A stretch of 64,000 nucleotides of DNA from Dallia pectoralis (Eukaryota > Chordata > Actinopteri > Esociformes > Umbridae), in contig CM055740.1 of NCBI GenBank assembly GCA_029465975.1, positions 6,556,733-6,620,732 of the forward strand, read 5' to 3'. Positions 21,668 to 64,000 of the stretch are shown piece after piece. Under the pieces are notes generated by a model, which had not been told where the DNA came from, searched no databases, and saw only the letters and a program-made list of their open reading frames with translations. A program made the position numbers and the translations under genes. Position 1 is the first letter of the stretch; each line of letters starts with the position of its first letter.

Positions 21668-22049
21668 GATGGCTTCTCGGGTCTCTACATGCAATGCGTC
21701 ATGTGACCACTAGGTGGGGCTCGCTGAGGTCATTCCAGTTGGTGAGTCCTTTAGTTGAACACATTATTTTAGTATAATGCACAATTTACATTTTGTCATT
21801 TAAATGTAATCAACCGTTAAACAGAACAATTAGGTTGTAGTCAGAAAATACTGAATCTGTCAATCTGCTAATCTGAAATTTTTAACCAGATTCCCTTGGT
21901 AAATGCATCTGAAATAATATTTTTTTGGTCAAATCCACTGACAATCTAGAAATGTTTATCCCCAATTGCACCATATCCCTGCTGTACTTAACTTGTTGTT
22001 GTTGATGTTGTTGTGTTTTTGTTGTGATTAGGACCGGGTTTACTTGGGA

Positions 22050-22170
22050 CACGCTTAAAGGTCCAGAAGCAATGTTGTGCCCAAATAGTTGTGTTACTGG
22101 TTCGAATCCCAGATCTGTTAAAATGATATTTGTGCATTTTGAGCAAGGAACTTCATGTCAATTGTTTAGA
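22050..22170 (+). mobile_element. tRNA-derived SINE-like fragment
   Basis: Contains a B-box-like GGTTCGAATCCC (near 22100) followed by GAGCAAGGAACTTCA, the layout of fish tRNA-derived SINEs. No intact A box or tail identified. Confidence 0.45.
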
Positions 22171-23142
22171 CTGATATCGTTTGCTAAATTACGAAAATGG
22201 CAATGTTAAAATCAAACAATGGGTTAAAGAAACTGATTTTAGTCAATCGGGCATTATATCTTCTTTAAAGCAAAATTATTGAATGAATGTCATGTCCCTT
22301 GTAAAAAATGTAAAACAATTACTAGTTCTTGCTAATCATTCTTCATTCAAAGACGTCTCTGAGAGGATACCGTTTCTATCGCCGCACGCTTATGGACTTG
22401 AATGAACATTACAATTTTACAGTTTCAGTATTTGATTTGGACATTTCATTATGGTGAGCAGAACAGGTCACCGGCCAGTGTGTGTCGGCCACTTAGTAAA
22501 GGCTTAATGAAAGTTATAGCTTTCATTTTTTATCTGTGTTCCATAATGGAATGTCTTGACGTTTTTACACCCTCCTCTCCCCCTTACTCCATTTATTGAG
22601 CTGATAGAAAGTTTCAATATTTGCAATCAAAGAAAGCATTATGTTGGTGCTGCAATTTTATGTGGATTTGCCTGTTGACGATTCGATCTAAGGTGTACCA
22701 TTTTACTAAAGGACGTGAATGATGGTGTAGAATTATTATTTTTTCTAACTCAACATGTTTTCAGCGATTTATAAATGAATTACCTACTCGTGTTTGAGCG
22801 AATGGTTGTAATTCTGTGCATATGTGGGCTATTTGCATCTAAAGACATGAAATGCAGCCCACTCATATCGTAAAGTGCAGACGTTGCTGTTATCAACTTT
22901 TAGTCTTCTTAAATATTGTAAACTAATTAAAATTATACAGTGTATATTTATGACAGCGCCTGGTGGTATAATCAATCAATTTCCTGAAAAATCATATTCA
23001 TACAATCAAATTAAATGATATTACACGTGTTACTATTGAAGCAGTTCCCTAGATTCTAAGTTCAGTTGATTGGACCTGACAAATCATGTTGACACGATAC
23101 GGGACGCGTGTGGATTTTTGCAGAGGCTTGTCAGTAGGACAG

Positions 23143-23150
23143 TGACGTCC
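23143..23150 (+). promoter_or_regulatory. CRE-like site upstream of cftr
   Basis: TGACGTCC, about 360 bp before the cftr ATG. Mammalian CFTR promoters carry a CRE variant; whether this one works, or where transcription starts, cannot be seen. Confidence 0.3.
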
Positions 23151-23502
23151 TCAGGAATCTCTGCCGGGCCCATAAAGGATTCCCTGGCTTGCATTCGTGT
23201 TCTCATTAAGATCAAGGCGAGGACTGGACAGACCGTTTGGTACGACATTTGGACCGCGCGCCTTGGCATGACAACCTTTGATGCTGATCGGAGAAGACAG
23301 ATATAGTGTGATAGTGGGCTGGTTGGTTGGGTGTTCGGGTCTGTGAACAGTTTCTACAGTAGTGATATCACCTCTCCTCTGCGCCAAAGTTGGCACCGGG
23401 TTAGACAAGTCCGAACAGAAAAAGTGGACGCGAGAAGGACACACATGTGATTGACATATCGACACAGGTGCAGGGTGAAAACAAACTGGCGGGGCTCTTA
23501 GG

Positions 23503-57190
<33,688 letters not shown>

Positions 57191-57999
57191 GGAGCTCTGA
57201 GAAGCCGGACGACAATTTGTCCTCTGAAATGTTTCCTGACAGTTTCAGCTGTGTCCTTGGTCTTCTCTCCTCGAACCATAAAACGTGTTTGAGAAGTAGG
57301 CCTCACAGGAGGGATTTTAGATCGAAATGGTCAGACAAATTGTGATTGGGTTTATGACGAGTCCCAGTGCCTCTAACCAGGAGGGAAGTGTGAATGTGAG
57401 ATTTGGTTGGTCCCGTTCTCTGTTGGATATTCACTGGTACCCAGAAGGCTCTATTCAACTATAATGTTTATTTTAGATTTTATTATACATTTTTATGTGG
57501 TTATTTTTGTGTTTTTTATTCAACCCCGTTAGTGGTTGTAAATACCAATTGGAATGAAGTTTGCCACAGAGACTAAATCCAAAGTTAGTTGAGTCTTTCC
57601 TTCCAAATGGTTACGGCCGGAAAAAACTGTCATATATATCTGTGTCTCAGGGCAACTTCTTTCCAAAGCTGTAAATACACACGACAACAATGTGTGGTGG
57701 GGTGATGCTACCGACAACTCATTAAACTCAAGAAGCCTTATTTCAAAAATGTATGCACTTTAAAGAAACCTGAGGTACTCATGCTGTTTCACGGAGGCAT
57801 TGTGTGGTAAAGCAGCGAAAAAGGAAAGGTTGAATGTTGTGTAAAAAAAACACAATATAAGCTTTTAATACGCTTTTTCACAGAGACACACGGTGACACA
57901 CAGTGAAATGTTTTTATGGACAATTATTTTTTTTTACATTAGAAATGAAAAAACAAGCATTTTTTCTCATAGGAAAGTCCCAAAGTGTATACATGTTGT

Positions 58000-58005
58000 T
58001 TTATT
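58000..58005 (-). promoter_or_regulatory. possible cttnbp2 polyadenylation signal
   Basis: AATAAA on the minus strand, about 1.15 kb after the cttnbp2 stop. If used, and if cftr ends near 58391, the two 3' UTRs overlap. Confidence 0.28.
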
Positions 58006-58390
58006 TTTCCAGATATTTTGTTTTCAGTTGATTATATTTCCAGTAAAATTATTTGAAAAAAAAACCTGTGAGTGTGTATTGATAATTGGCATCTCAACTC
58101 TATCCGATATCCAAGTGAGGAGTGAGTAGCTATAGCAACATCCCATATGTATAAACCTAAGGAATGCTTTATATATGTGAATTGGTTTAAATTGGGATTT
58201 GCCACAAACATGAGCAATGTACTGGTGCCGGAGGACAAGAAGAAGTCTGACGGGGTTAACAGTGCAGTTTTAATGGTTGTGCTTAAACGAAGCAGGACAT
58301 TTCTTTAACTGAACGACAGCTGTGATACAGATCAACACCAAATGCTGACTAAAATATCTCCTGTACATAAATATCAACAATGGCAGTTAA

Positions 58391-58396
58391 AATAAA
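58391..58396 (+). promoter_or_regulatory. possible cftr polyadenylation signal
   Basis: AATAAA about 1.2 kb after the cftr stop; another lies at 58562-58567. Confidence 0.33.
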
Positions 58397-59162
58397 GATT
58401 TTTCCAAATTAAAAAGTAGCCACGAAAAAACTAAGCAAAACAAAAAATGAAAACGAACTGCTTTGAAAAATGTATCGGGCACCACCTGGAGGTCAACACT
58501 GAGTTGAACCATGACTCGGTGGGTTTGTGATTGGTTAAAATATTTTATGGCTTTAAGTCAAAATAAATGAAAATGTCCTGTGTTTGCAATTACGTTTAAT
58601 TATTGCCACATTCCATTCACTTTGAAACAAGTGAAAAGTTATGAAACAAATTATCTTATTACAAACATATATACTTGTTTTTTTTCCTTCGGCTTTTCTT
58701 TTTCAGTTTGATTTCTTTACAAGCTTAATACCACATACACAGATCTATTCACCATTAAAGTTACTAATTCTTATTTACAAATATTTGGTAAAACCCTGAT
58801 TAATTTCAACAGTATTTAAACCAACCTTGCAACTATTTAAACATAAAACACTTGAATAGTTGAAAATACTAAATAGCAAAGAACTGCCTGTGTCTTCTCT
58901 TTGATCCAAAACGCTTTTACCCGACGAGGCAAAGCGTGTCGTAAGTACTCAATTTTCCACCAACATAATTCCCTGCAAATGTCTTTTTTTGTTACTCCTT
59001 TCAATACTTCAGTACTGTATAATATGGTCCCCAGATACACTAGTGTTACACAGTGTAACAAATACAGAGAACAGGTACAAATACTAACAGATCATCATAA
59101 TCCTGGCTTTACAACATGGAGGGATATAGAGGTGGCTAGGTAACAGGGTGGGGGGTTATCTA

Positions 59163-59474
59163 CTACTTCGTATTGTTGTTTTCATGCAGGTCTCTGTGTA
59201 GGATCCAGATTTCCTCGTGTTGGTTGTGGACGTTTTCATCTTGGTAGTTTCTAGGTGGTGCCTGCCTTGTTTTGCTGCTGCTTTGTTCGGTCCTGGTCGC
59301 CTTGCGGTTAGCGCTCAGAGTCGGGGTTCGTGGTGCAGCGCTGCTCGTTTGTGACTGCTGTCCCCTGCTGCTGGGGACAGGAAGCTGGGATTTGGGCCGG
59401 GACGCTGATCGCCTCTCGCTGCAGGGGGCGGGGCTGTCTGGGGCGGGGCTGTCGATAAAGTGACAGCTGCCAGT
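59163..59474 (-). CDS. cttnbp2: cttnbp2 last coding exon
   Basis: 104 codons including TAG. Codes for [20 protein letters not shown], a Ser/Thr/Pro/Arg-rich tail, and [17 protein letters not shown]. Acceptor TTCACAG. Confidence 0.87.
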   Translation of the reverse strand, partial: TGSCHFIDSPAPDSPAPCSERRSASRPKSQLPVPSSRGQQSQTSSAAPRTPTLSANRKATRTEQSSSKTRQAPPRNYQDENVHNQHEEIWILHRDLHENNNTK

Positions 59475-62400
59475 CTGTGAAGGAAAGACAGACTGCTGAG
59501 AAACAGGGACTCTTTACCTCTGATAAGCTGAACCAGCGCTGGGCTCGAACCCCCCCCGTCTAATTTTCTAGATTTATGCTGCTATACTATTGTGCCGGGA
59601 CGTAGGGAACTCGGGTGTCAAAGTGTCTAGTTTCCTGGTTTCTTCCTAAATTCGACCAATCAGGGAGTTTCATAGCCGCCGTGTATCAACTTGTTGATGT
59701 GTGCTCTGTCGGGTTAAGGCTGGGTGTTTGTAAAAGCACTTTGTGACAAATTTGTTGTAAAAAGGGCTTTATAAAATACATTTGATGATTGAATTGAACC
59801 AAAACTAAATCACCTAAAGCCTCAACTCACCGTTTGTGGCTCGGGTCGAGCTGTTGTTTCACGGTGGGTCTTACGGCGCGACGACTGCACACTTGGGGAG
59901 CCAGAGAAGACAAAGTTCTCATTGGACTGAGCTATCTGCAATGCAAAGAGATACAACCGGCAGAAAAGGTCAACCACATGGTTTAGATATGGTGGTTTTA
60001 AAGCTCTGCATGTCCAGCACATGGAAGGCCTTGCTGCTAGGTTCCCTGCGTCAGTTTTTATGGAAACCAGAGCTTGGCTGCTCATGAAACAGTTGGCGTT
60101 TGGCAAATGTGATTCTTGCTGTGAGGTAGTACCTGGCTAATGTCCGGCTCTGACCTGCTGGAGCACATGGTCTGCAGCTCTCGAATCAGATCAGTCTCGT
60201 CGTCAGAACACAGAGACAGACTCACTGGGTCACCGTCTTGATCACTGCAGCCACACGATACAACATCAGCACACACCGGGGTTAAACTACACTGACCCCT
60301 ACTGGATGGTTGCGGTATACACACATATCAATACTTAATCATAGTACGGATCCTAGAGACTGAAATACAGATTGCAGCGTGAAATAATTACATGAACATT
60401 TTTGTAGACGCTTTTATCCAGAGAGACATACCGTTCAAAATTTAGGGATCACTTAAAAATGTTGTTTTAGAAAAACTGTACTAATACATGAAAGTTGGTA
60501 AAATAGGAAATATAGTCATTGACAATGTCATTATTTTCTATTAAAACACAAATTGTGGAATTCAAAGCTTCCTCCATCAAAGAATCTAGTTGTCAATGAG
60601 TTGAGGTGAACTAAGACTTCACTAATGTATTTTATTGCTTCTTTATTCGGCACAACAGTGGGCAGTTGTGCTAAAATTGAAAAATGCTTTCTAATGATCA
60701 ATCCGATTCAGATATTCCATTACAATTTTCTAGCTACCATATTCATTTACAATATTAACAATGTCTACACTGTATTGCTGATCAATTTGATTTTATGTTA
60801 AGGTTTTTTAAATATAATGACATTTCTGGGTGACCCCTAACCTTTGGACTAAAATGTATTGCATACATATTTACTGGTCTTCGTGGTAATCAAACCCTCA
60901 GTTGGGACACTGAAGGTGTCACATTAACTGATCCACAGGGAACCAGAGGTTACGTCACACGGTATGACCACATTATACTGCCACATGACACTACATGAAC
61001 ACTAGTGTCAACGGAACAGCTCCGGCTATTATCACTGACCTGGGAGTGTTGCCGTTGGTGATGAAACGGACGTCCACGTTAGACAGCGACCCTGCAGTCA
61101 ACAACACGTTGACATGATTCAGCTCAACAGACAGGCGTAACGAACGTGGTGGTGTTGATGGTAGTGGTGGTGGTTGGGGAAGCAGTGTTTTATATTTACC
61201 TTCCCTGAGAGAACCTCCACAGCTCCAGTTGGAGGCGGTGCTCCCCTTCTTTCGTTGGCTAGTATTGGCTCGTCTCCACATGCCGCTGCTCCGGCCTTTC
61301 CTGCCACCACTTCCTTTACAGGAGCCAATGGCAGAGAGAGGGAAGTTCCCGCCTTGGAACTCCAACAGGTATCTGTCAATTTCTGACAAAAGAAAATAAA
61401 TGTAGATGTTTAGTCACCTGATACCAGATACTGTCTACCAACCTACCTGTCTTACTGCACACACCTGATACCAGATACTGTCTACCAACCTACCTGTCTT
61501 ACTGGACACACACCTGATATCAGATACTGTCTACCAACCTACCTGTCTTACTGCACACACACACCTGATACCAGATACTGTCTACCAACCTACCTGTCTT
61601 ACTGCACACACACACCTGATACCAGATACTGTCTACCAACCTACCTGTCTTACTGCACACACCTGATACCAGATACTGTCTACCAACCTACATGTCTTAC
61701 TGCACACACACCGATACCAGATACTGTCTACCAACCTACCTGTCTTACTGCACACACACCTGATACCAGATACTGTCTACCAACCTACCTGTCTTACTGC
61801 ACACACACCTGATACCAGATACTGTCTACCAACCTACCTGTCTTACTGCACACACACCTGATACCAGATACTGTCTACCAACCTACCTGTCTTACTGCAC
61901 ACACACACCTGATACCAGATACTGTCTACCAACCTACCTGTCTTACTGCACACACACACCTGATACCAGATACTGTCTACCAACCTACCTGTCTTACTGC
62001 ACACACACCTGATACCAGATACTGTCTACCAACCTACCTGTCTTACTGCACACACACCTGATACCAGATACTGTCTACCAACCTACCTGTCTTACTGCAC
62101 ACACACCTGATACCAGATACTGTCTACCAACCTACGTGTCTTACTGCACACACACCTGATACCAGATACTGTCTACCAACCTACCTGTCTTGTCCTCTAT
62201 ACCAATCATCAGGTATTTCATAAAGCCCTCTTTACACCTGAGACTGAATCTACCTTTCTGTCAACCCTTCTCCTGTCCATTTCATCAAGCTAGTTCCATC
62301 ACACACGGGAATGCCCCCTGGCAGTGTGTTTACAGTGCCCACCGTGTCGTGGCAGCGGGCATCCCTGCAGGACGGCCTTGTTCACCAGGATGCTGAGGGC

Positions 62401-64000
62401 AGCCTTGACCACCGCCTGCTGGCCAGAGCTCAGGTGTCGGTTGCTAGGTGACACCCGCTGGCCAGAGGAGCGCTTGGCTGTCACCCGGGCAACAATGGCC
62501 TCCTCAACACGAGGGACGACCACCATGTTCCACAGACGGGCCAGCCACCTAAACCCACACACAGAAAGGGTTTAACAGATTAATAGACAATAGAGAGGAT
62601 AGACAGAGATACGTTTGATAGATAGACAAGAAAATGCATAGCCACACAGAGTTTAACTCGATACCACAAGTTTCTCCACTCACAATCATGGTAACCGTGA
62701 CAACACACACAGACGCAGACAGACAGACACACAGCTCTTACTGGACGACGGCCTGTGTGTTGTGTGGCCCAACGGGGCACGAGAGAAACAGCTGTGGTCC
62801 CAGCAAGGCCTCATGGGTCCCCAGACGGGACAGACAGGCGTTCAGCTGCTGCCACACACCGCTCACCCAACACACCGTCCTCTCCAGCTGGCCCTCAGGA
62901 GTCTGGCCCTCAGGAGACTGACCCTCAGGAGACTGACCCTCAGGAGACTGACCCAGGCCATCGCTCTGTGTCTGGACAGGGATCATTAAAGATAAAAAAA
63001 TACATCAAATTCAGGAAATCTATACGATACAAAGCCGAGAGGCGAGTGGATTGTGGGATATCGGATCAATGCAAATTCTTGGATTGTCAAATGGAATTGG
63101 TTTTAAAAAGAAGCTGAAACACACGTCAACATGTATGACGTCATGGGGAACAGAAAGTCATGTGACACGCAAAGAGGTCCTTCGACTGACATTGTGGAGC
63201 TTCCTGCGTAGGTGTCTTCCCAGAAGCCCGTGAAGTGGCTCAGAGTCCCAGCGCAGTGTCACCCATCGAAAGTGTTGTTGGAGTCGGAGCTCCGATCCCT
63301 GAAGGCGGGACTTAGACAATGTGCCAATCAGAAAGCCTGACTCCTGGAAGTGGTGTGGATCCGTCAGGCCTGTGGTGTAGAGGGAGGCTCAGTTAGCCAT
63401 TGGAAGTCTATACATTTTGTTCATCCGTATATTCGCTCATTCTGTCAACCAAGAAGATAACTCAGAAACATTGTGTTGCGTTACCCAGCAGGGCCCACCT
63501 CACCTTGCAGCAGGTAGGCTGTGGTCCGGTTCTCCAGGCCTTCACACAGGTCACCCAGCAGATCAGTTAGAGAGTGGGCCTTCTCCAGCCCCTCCAGAAC
63601 CACCACCACACTGCTACCAGGGCACACATCGCTCACAGGGACCAGAAACCCTGCAAAGATGGGGGGGTGGAGGGAAATGAAGAGGGGGACAAGAGGAGTA
63701 AAACGGACGGGTTAAACCAAAGATGACTGATCTGTGGGATGCGCTGGACAAACAACTCCAATCAGCGCCGGCTCCACCTCACAACCTACAGAGTTTACAG
63801 GGCCTGCTGCTTACGTCTCAGGGTCGATATACCACAGGGCACCTTCAGGGGGCCCATGTCAGAGGTTCACTCAAATTGTCACTGTGGTTATTCACACAGG
63901 TCTCACAATGGATCTTCAATCAGCTTACCACAGTTGATGAAGGTGTCTAACAGCTGTTCTTTAGTCAGGCTCTCATCGACCTCCACCCTGATGATGTCAC
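59163..64000 (-). CDS. cttnbp2: cttnbp2, partial gene: last ten coding exons
   Basis: Cortactin-binding protein 2, a cytoskeletal scaffold with an N-terminal coiled coil, central ankyrin repeats and a long conserved C-terminal region. Only that C-terminal region is here, about 530 codons. Exons in transcript order: 63929-64000 (partial), 63504-63650, 63191-63369, 62742-62965, 62343-62548, 61200-61382, 61040-61091, 60133-60244, 59831-59935, 59163-59474. All junctions keep phase. Diagnostic stretches include [40 protein letters not shown] and [19 protein letters not shown]. The coiled coil and ankyrin exons should lie right of the window. Position and orientation (convergent with cftr) match the human locus. 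Confidence 0.93.
59540..59800 (+). mobile_element. SINE-like element with a salmonid-type 3' tail
   Basis: Starts with a degenerate B-box-like GGGCTCGAACCCC and ends AAAAGCACTTTGTGACAAAT, AAAAAGGGCTTTATAAA and a TGATTGAATTG tail. This 3' tail is characteristic of salmonid SINE/LINE families. In a cttnbp2 intron. Confidence 0.6.
59831..59935 (-). CDS. cttnbp2: cttnbp2 exon
   Basis: 35 codons, phase 0 at both ends: [20 protein letters not shown] then [15 protein letters not shown]. Acceptor CATTGCAG, donor GTGAGT. Confidence 0.88.
60133..60244 (-). CDS. cttnbp2: cttnbp2 exon
   Basis: 112 bases coding for [20 protein letters not shown] then [17 protein letters not shown]. Acceptor GGCTGCAG, donor GTACTA. 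Confidence 0.88.
60245..61039 (-). other. cttnbp2: cttnbp2 intron
   Basis: About 800 bp, AT-rich. A stretch around 60430-60860 (AAAATTTAGGGATCACTTAAAA, ending TGACCCCTAACCTTTGGACT) looks like an old DNA-transposon remnant by its ends, but I could not name a family. Confidence 0.35.
61040..61091 (-). CDS. cttnbp2: cttnbp2 exon (52 bp)
   Basis: Short exon coding for [16 protein letters not shown] with split codons at both ends. Acceptor GACTGCAG, donor GTCAGT. Confidence 0.87.
61200..61382 (-). CDS. cttnbp2: cttnbp2 exon
   Basis: 183 bases coding for [20 protein letters not shown] then basic, Ser/Gly-rich sequence ([20 protein letters not shown]). Acceptor TTTTGTCAG, donor GTAAAT. Confidence 0.88.
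61415..62186. repeat. about 50-bp minisatellite, about 15 copies, cttnbp2 intron
   Basis: Unit CTGATACCAGATACTGTCTA CCAACCTACCTGTCTTACTG CACACACAC. Most length differences come from the number of CA steps. It starts about 30 bp upstream of an exon acceptor on the minus strand. Confidence 0.96.
62343..62548 (-). CDS. cttnbp2: cttnbp2 exon
   Basis: 206 bases coding for [20 protein letters not shown] then [20 protein letters not shown]. Acceptor TTTAG, donor GTGGGC. Confidence 0.9.
62742..62965 (-). CDS. cttnbp2: cttnbp2 exon with a coding minisatellite
   Basis: 224 bases. Starts with imperfect 15-bp repeats that code for Gln-Ser-Pro-Glu-Gly units (four to five), then [20 protein letters not shown] and [20 protein letters not shown], which match human closely. 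Donor GTAAGA. Confidence 0.92.
63191..63369 (-). CDS. cttnbp2: cttnbp2 exon
   Basis: 179 bases coding for [40 protein letters not shown] and [15 protein letters not shown]. Acceptor CCACAG, donor GTCAGT. Confidence 0.9.
63504..63650 (-). CDS. cttnbp2: cttnbp2 exon
   Basis: 147 bases coding for [20 protein letters not shown] then [20 protein letters not shown]. Acceptor TTTGCAG, donor GTGAGG. Confidence 0.9.
63929..64000 (-). CDS. cttnbp2: cttnbp2 exon (cut by the window edge)
   Basis: Codes for [23 protein letters not shown] plus one base; donor GTAAGC. Continues beyond 64000. Confidence 0.85.

Larger units (their letters stand above)
21668..23502. promoter_or_regulatory. divergent intergenic region between asz1 and cftr start codons
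   Basis: 1.8 kb separating the two start codons. Both 5' UTRs and promoters must lie here. It is AT-rich in the middle and more GC-rich near cftr (23080-23480). I saw no clear TATA box. A CRE-like TGACGTCC is at 23143-23150. A SINE-like fragment lies at about 22050-22170. Confidence 0.55.
57191..59162. other. convergent 3' interval between cftr and cttnbp2
   Basis: About 2 kb, AT-rich, holding both 3' UTRs tail to tail. Candidate hexamers are given separately. No further coding exon recognised. Confidence 0.6.

Noticed and set aside
22095..22115. tRNA gene suggested by a B-box-like GGTTCGAATCCC
   Set aside because: No cloverleaf or A box could be drawn around it. Fits a SINE remnant better.

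Overview
This is vertebrate nuclear DNA, almost certainly from a ray-finned fish. It holds a block of four neighbouring genes, wnt2 - asz1 - cftr - cttnbp2, in the order and orientation known from human chromosome 7q31. wnt2, asz1 and cttnbp2 lie on the minus strand and cftr on the plus strand. Exons were found by conserved protein sequence, canonical splice sites and matching codon phase. asz1 (13 exons, 478 residues) and cftr (29 coding exons, 1518 residues) are complete. wnt2 (exons 1-2 only) runs off the left edge. cttnbp2 (last ten coding exons) runs off the right edge. Salmonid-style dispersed repeats and a predicted Cftr length close to what I recall for salmonids suggest a pike- or salmon-like fish, but species is inference.

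Layout. 1-2106: wnt2 exon 2, intron and exon 1, encoding the secreted Wnt2 N-terminus. 2107-4111: wnt2 upstream region and asz1 3' flank. 4112-21667: asz1 (minus), a germ-cell protein with ankyrin repeats, a SAM domain and a C-terminal membrane anchor. 21668-23502: divergent interval between the asz1 and cftr start codons. 23503-57190: cftr (plus), the cAMP-gated chloride channel of the ABC-C family. 57191-59162: tail-to-tail interval. 59163-64000: cttnbp2 C-terminal exons (minus).

The genes are neighbours by ancient synteny and do not form an operon or a shared pathway. Wnt2 is a signalling ligand, Asz1 acts in germline piRNA/nuage biology, Cftr is an epithelial anion channel and Cttnbp2 is a cytoskeletal and synaptic scaffold.

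The main accessory feature is an extreme density of minisatellites in introns, with units from about 15 to 54 bp and arrays up to 2.3 kb. Most of the longest open reading frames in the window are simply these arrays. Several arrays or microsatellites touch splice sites: a (TG)12-T5 tract directly before the cftr exon coding for the NBD1 Walker B motif, a duplicated acceptor before cftr exon 28, an acceptor-like array before cftr exon 20, and a TG-repeat acceptor in asz1. Compared with the human gene, cftr has two additional introns, one in transmembrane domain 1 and one in the R domain. There is also a nested LINE insertion with an 11-bp target duplication, and several long inverted repeats. 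I saw no CRISPR array, phage or bacterial system.
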